Below are positions 62,629 to 64,000 of a stretch of 64,000 nt of DNA, piece by piece (position 1 is the stretch's first letter; each line of letters starts with the position of its first letter). The notes under the pieces are model-generated. The model saw only the letters and a program-made list of their open reading frames with translations. It had not been told where the DNA came from and did no database searches. The stretch is from Prevotella jejuni (GTDB lineage Bacteria; Bacteroidota; Bacteroidia; Bacteroidales; Bacteroidaceae), in assembly GCF_900187995.1 (NCBI RefSeq), contig NZ_FZNZ01000011.1:47596-111595 (forward strand). Reading direction: 5' to 3'. The position numbers and the translations under genes were made by a program.

Positions 62629-63162
62629 CTATTGGCGTTTAACATTCTTAGACATGACACCAGCTATCAATAACGAACAAATTGCTCCAAACAATACTGC
62701 CGTGATAAAAGTGCTGGAAGCTATAGAATAAGGTTGTAAAACATCTGGTAATATCGCCATGAACTGGTTATACGAGAAACCCATAGCAGTAAGTGTCTTT
62801 TTCCCTTCCGCACTCGAATAGATATTACTAAACATCATGAGTAGCTTTCCATTGTCTAAGAAACGCATATACAACCACTGCAAAAAACTAAAGATAATTG
62901 CTGCATTAAAAAAAACACGTAGACAATAGAACAGACTTCGACGGAAAGATATAACGCCTTTACGCCCTTCCTCACGAAATATCTTCAATCGATAAGCTAC
63001 GAAGAAAGGGGTCGAAAGAATAAGTAAAAAACTAAATTGCGCCAAAACTGGTAATGCCTCTATACCTAAAAGACAAGCAAAACTTGCCGCCCAAATGATA
63101 GCAAGATAAATACCATCATATCGAGCGTATGCTGTCAACTGTTTGTAATCTTCATGAATCAT
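62629..63162 (-). CDS. DUF4199 family membrane protein
   Basis: This 177-residue integral membrane protein has four hydrophobic segments (IYLAIIWAASFACLLG, FSFLLILSTPFFVAY, FNAAIIFSFLQWLYM, FITAVLFGAICSLLIAG). DUF4199 proteins often sit directly upstream of a DPM1-like glycosyltransferase in Bacteroidota, as here. A TACTTTTG -7 box ends 4 bp before the ATG, so the transcript may be nearly leaderless. Confidence 0.85.
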   Translation of the reverse strand: MIHEDYKQLTAYARYDGIYLAIIWAASFACLLGIEALPVLAQFSFLLILSTPFFVAYRLKIFREEGRKGVISFRRSLFYCLRVFFNAAIIFSFLQWLYMRFLDNGKLLMMFSNIYSSAEGKKTLTAMGFSYNQFMAILPDVLQPYSIASSTFITAVLFGAICSLLIAGVMSKNVKRQ

Positions 63163-63166
63163 GTTA

Positions 63167-63174
63167 CAAAAGTA
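63167..63174 (-). promoter_or_regulatory. -7 element of the DUF4199 gene
   Basis: TACTTTTG on the minus strand matches TAnnTTTG; only TAAC separates it from the ATG. No good TTTG is seen 20 bp upstream. Confidence 0.4.
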
Positions 63175-63256
63175 CGTATTATTTATTATAAATAATGTAG
63201 GACACTATTAAATTTAATTTTTTTTGTTAAAAAACAGAAATTGTATTAACGTCTCC

Positions 63257-63287
63257 TTGCTGGGATAAAAATAAATCACTATCTTTG
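63257..63287 (+). promoter_or_regulatory. Promoter of SRP RNA and tRNA-Thr
   Basis: TTG (63257-63259), 20-bp spacer, TATCTTTG (63280-63287), as expected for the Bacteroidota primary sigma factor. The predicted start is about 25 bp before the SRP RNA. Confidence 0.75.
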
Positions 63288-63316
63288 CACCCGCTTATTT
63301 GTGATAAGCACAACAC

Positions 63317-63412
63317 GGACAAGTCTCCTACGACCAGCTCCCTTTGAATCCCCCAGGACGGGAACGGAGCAAGGGCAGAAGGTTGTAGCGGTGCGATAGG
63401 AATCGCTTGTCC
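63317..63412 (+). ncRNA. ffs: Small signal recognition particle RNA (4.5S type)
   Basis: The apical domain shows the SRP signature CCAGGACGGGAACGGAGCA: the symmetric internal loop AGGA/AGCA-type and a GGAA tetraloop. The long hairpin continues with CTACGACC pairing GGTTGTAG, and closing GGACAAG (63317-63323) with CTTGTCC (63406-63412). It guides Ffh and membrane-protein targeting. tRNA-Thr starts 6 bp later, so the two are probably processed from one transcript. Ends are estimated from pairing. Confidence 0.88.
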
Positions 63413-63417
63413 ACCCC

Positions 63418-63491
63418 GCCTCTTTAGCTCAGTTGGCCAGAGCACGTGATTTGTAATCTCGGGGTCGTTGGTTCGAATCCGACAAGAGGCT
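63418..63491 (+). tRNA. tRNA-Thr (anticodon TGT)
   Basis: Acceptor GCCTCTT with AAGAGGC, D arm GCTC...GAGC, anticodon loop TTTGTAA (TGT), T arm GTTGG-TTCGAAT-CCGAC, discriminator T. It is directly downstream of the SRP RNA. Confidence 0.95.
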
Positions 63492-63518
63492 CAAATAATA
63501 AAATGACTAAGAACATAG

Positions 63519-63560
63519 AAGAGGATATGTCGTGAGGCATATCCTCTTTCGCTTTTTATT
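63519..63560 (+). terminator. Terminator of the SRP RNA / tRNA-Thr transcript
   Basis: A perfect stem of GAGGATATG with CATATCCTC, extended by AA/TT, is followed by TTCGCTTTTTATT. Confidence 0.85.
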
Positions 63561-63664
63561 AATATCAATGAACCTTAGTACATCAGATACTTAATTACCA
63601 AACGCCTCAAATCAGTATATTTCATCTATTTACTGCTTAAAGAGGCAAGAAAAGTTATAAATAA

Positions 63665-63696
63665 TTTGGTGTTATCAAAAATTCTCACTACCTTTG
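63665..63696 (+). promoter_or_regulatory. Promoter of tRNA-Lys
   Basis: TTTG (63665-63668), 20-bp spacer and TACCTTTG (63689-63696): an exact match to TTTG-N20-TAnnTTTG. Confidence 0.8.
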
Positions 63697-63723
63697 CACT
63701 CGCTTTTAATAAGAGCACAGGGA

Positions 63724-63796
63724 GATCCGCTAGCTCAGCTGGTAGAGCACAACACTTTTAATGTTGGGGTCATGGGTTCGAGCCCCATGCGGATCA
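63724..63796 (+). tRNA. tRNA-Lys (anticodon TTT)
   Basis: Acceptor GATCCGC with GCGGATC, D arm GCTC...GAGC, anticodon stem CAACA/TGTTG with loop CTTTTAA (TTT), T arm ATGGG-TTCGAGC-CCCAT, discriminator A. Confidence 0.95.
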
Positions 63797-63809
63797 CTAA
63801 AGTAAGATA

Positions 63810-63843
63810 AGAGAGTAACTATATAGTTATTCTCTTTTTTTAT
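63810..63843 (+). terminator. Terminator of tRNA-Lys
   Basis: AGAGAGTAAC pairs with GTTATTCTCT (one G-U) around a short AT loop, followed by a long run of T. Confidence 0.85.
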
Positions 63844-63969
63844 ATCCCATTATTCAAATACAGTTGAAAGACTTCTCATTCATTCAAGGGCATTACAATC
63901 CTTACGGGTCAGTCCTAAAACCCAGTTGCAAGTCTATCCTCTTAAGCACATAATTTCATAAGTATTTAT

Positions 63970-63977
63970 TACCTTTG
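63970..63977 (+). promoter_or_regulatory. -7 element in front of the partial right-edge gene
   Basis: TACCTTTG, four bases (CATC) before an ATG at 63982. The spacing is the same as for the DUF4199 gene. No clear -33 element is visible. Confidence 0.4.
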
Positions 63978-63981
63978 CATC

Positions 63982-64000
63982 ATGAAGAATCACCAATTAT
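63982..64000 (+). CDS. Possible gene start, truncated by the window edge
   Basis: ATG followed by codons for KNHQL, open to the edge. It is called only because a -7 box lies four bases upstream. The product cannot be judged, and the true start may be further downstream. Confidence 0.3.

Overview
The window looks like a chromosomal segment of an oral-type Prevotella (Bacteroidota). The grounds are a nuo operon with fused nuoCD and no nuoEFG, a DUF4835/PorD gene beside coaBC and recN, TTTG-N20-TAnnTTTG promoters, IS1380- and IS4-type elements of Bacteroidota character, and general low GC. The genus is an inference from gene content; no 16S gene is present.

Layout. 1-10,160 (minus strand) is a polymorphic-toxin region: three tandem, N-terminally truncated Rhs cores, each with a different C-terminal domain and each followed by a different candidate immunity gene, plus small orphan genes on both sides. 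A tRNA-Arg follows. 10,600-18,200 (minus) holds a degenerate protease/TPR protein, recN, a DUF4835/PorD gene, coaBC, a DnaQ-like exonuclease and dnaN. A DUF3127 gene with an SSB-like acidic tip is divergent from dnaN. 19,147-20,047 is a decayed IS1380-type transposase. 20,206-25,604 (plus) is a tightly packed five-gene lipid-chemistry operon that resembles E. coli ynbA/ynbC/ynbD, with a patatin-like gene and a short-chain dehydrogenase inserted. It is bounded downstream by a broken winged-helix gene and an IS4-family transposase. 28,146-38,586 (minus) encodes an 11-subunit-type complex I (nuoA, B, CD, H-N).

38,871-52,122 holds a BadF-type kinase, a large MscS channel, an outer-membrane beta-barrel protein, kdsA-kdsD (KDO synthesis), a secreted phospholipase-D-like enzyme, two LuxR-type regulators (one fused to a hemerythrin domain), a Rep_3-type replication initiator, a tyrosine-rich lipoprotein and an unknown gene. 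52,498-63,162 (minus) holds 5-formyl-THF cyclo-ligase, an S41 protease, a dCMP-deaminase-like enzyme, an M3 peptidase, a Crp/Fnr regulator, ApbE, DUF6048 and DUF6452 genes, a family 2 glycosyltransferase and DUF4199. The right end (plus) carries the SRP RNA, tRNA-Thr, tRNA-Lys and the first codons of another gene.

Functional picture. Three parts look accessory: the Rhs cassette array (contact-dependent competition and its immunity), the ynb-like operon (probably synthesis or remodelling of an unusual phospholipid, with flanking mobile-element debris), and the Rep_3 initiator (possible second-replicon origin protein). Two intergenic regions 15 kb apart (42,797-43,020 and 58,067-58,290) share a gap-free, diverged repeat of about 200 bp around a strictly conserved hairpin.
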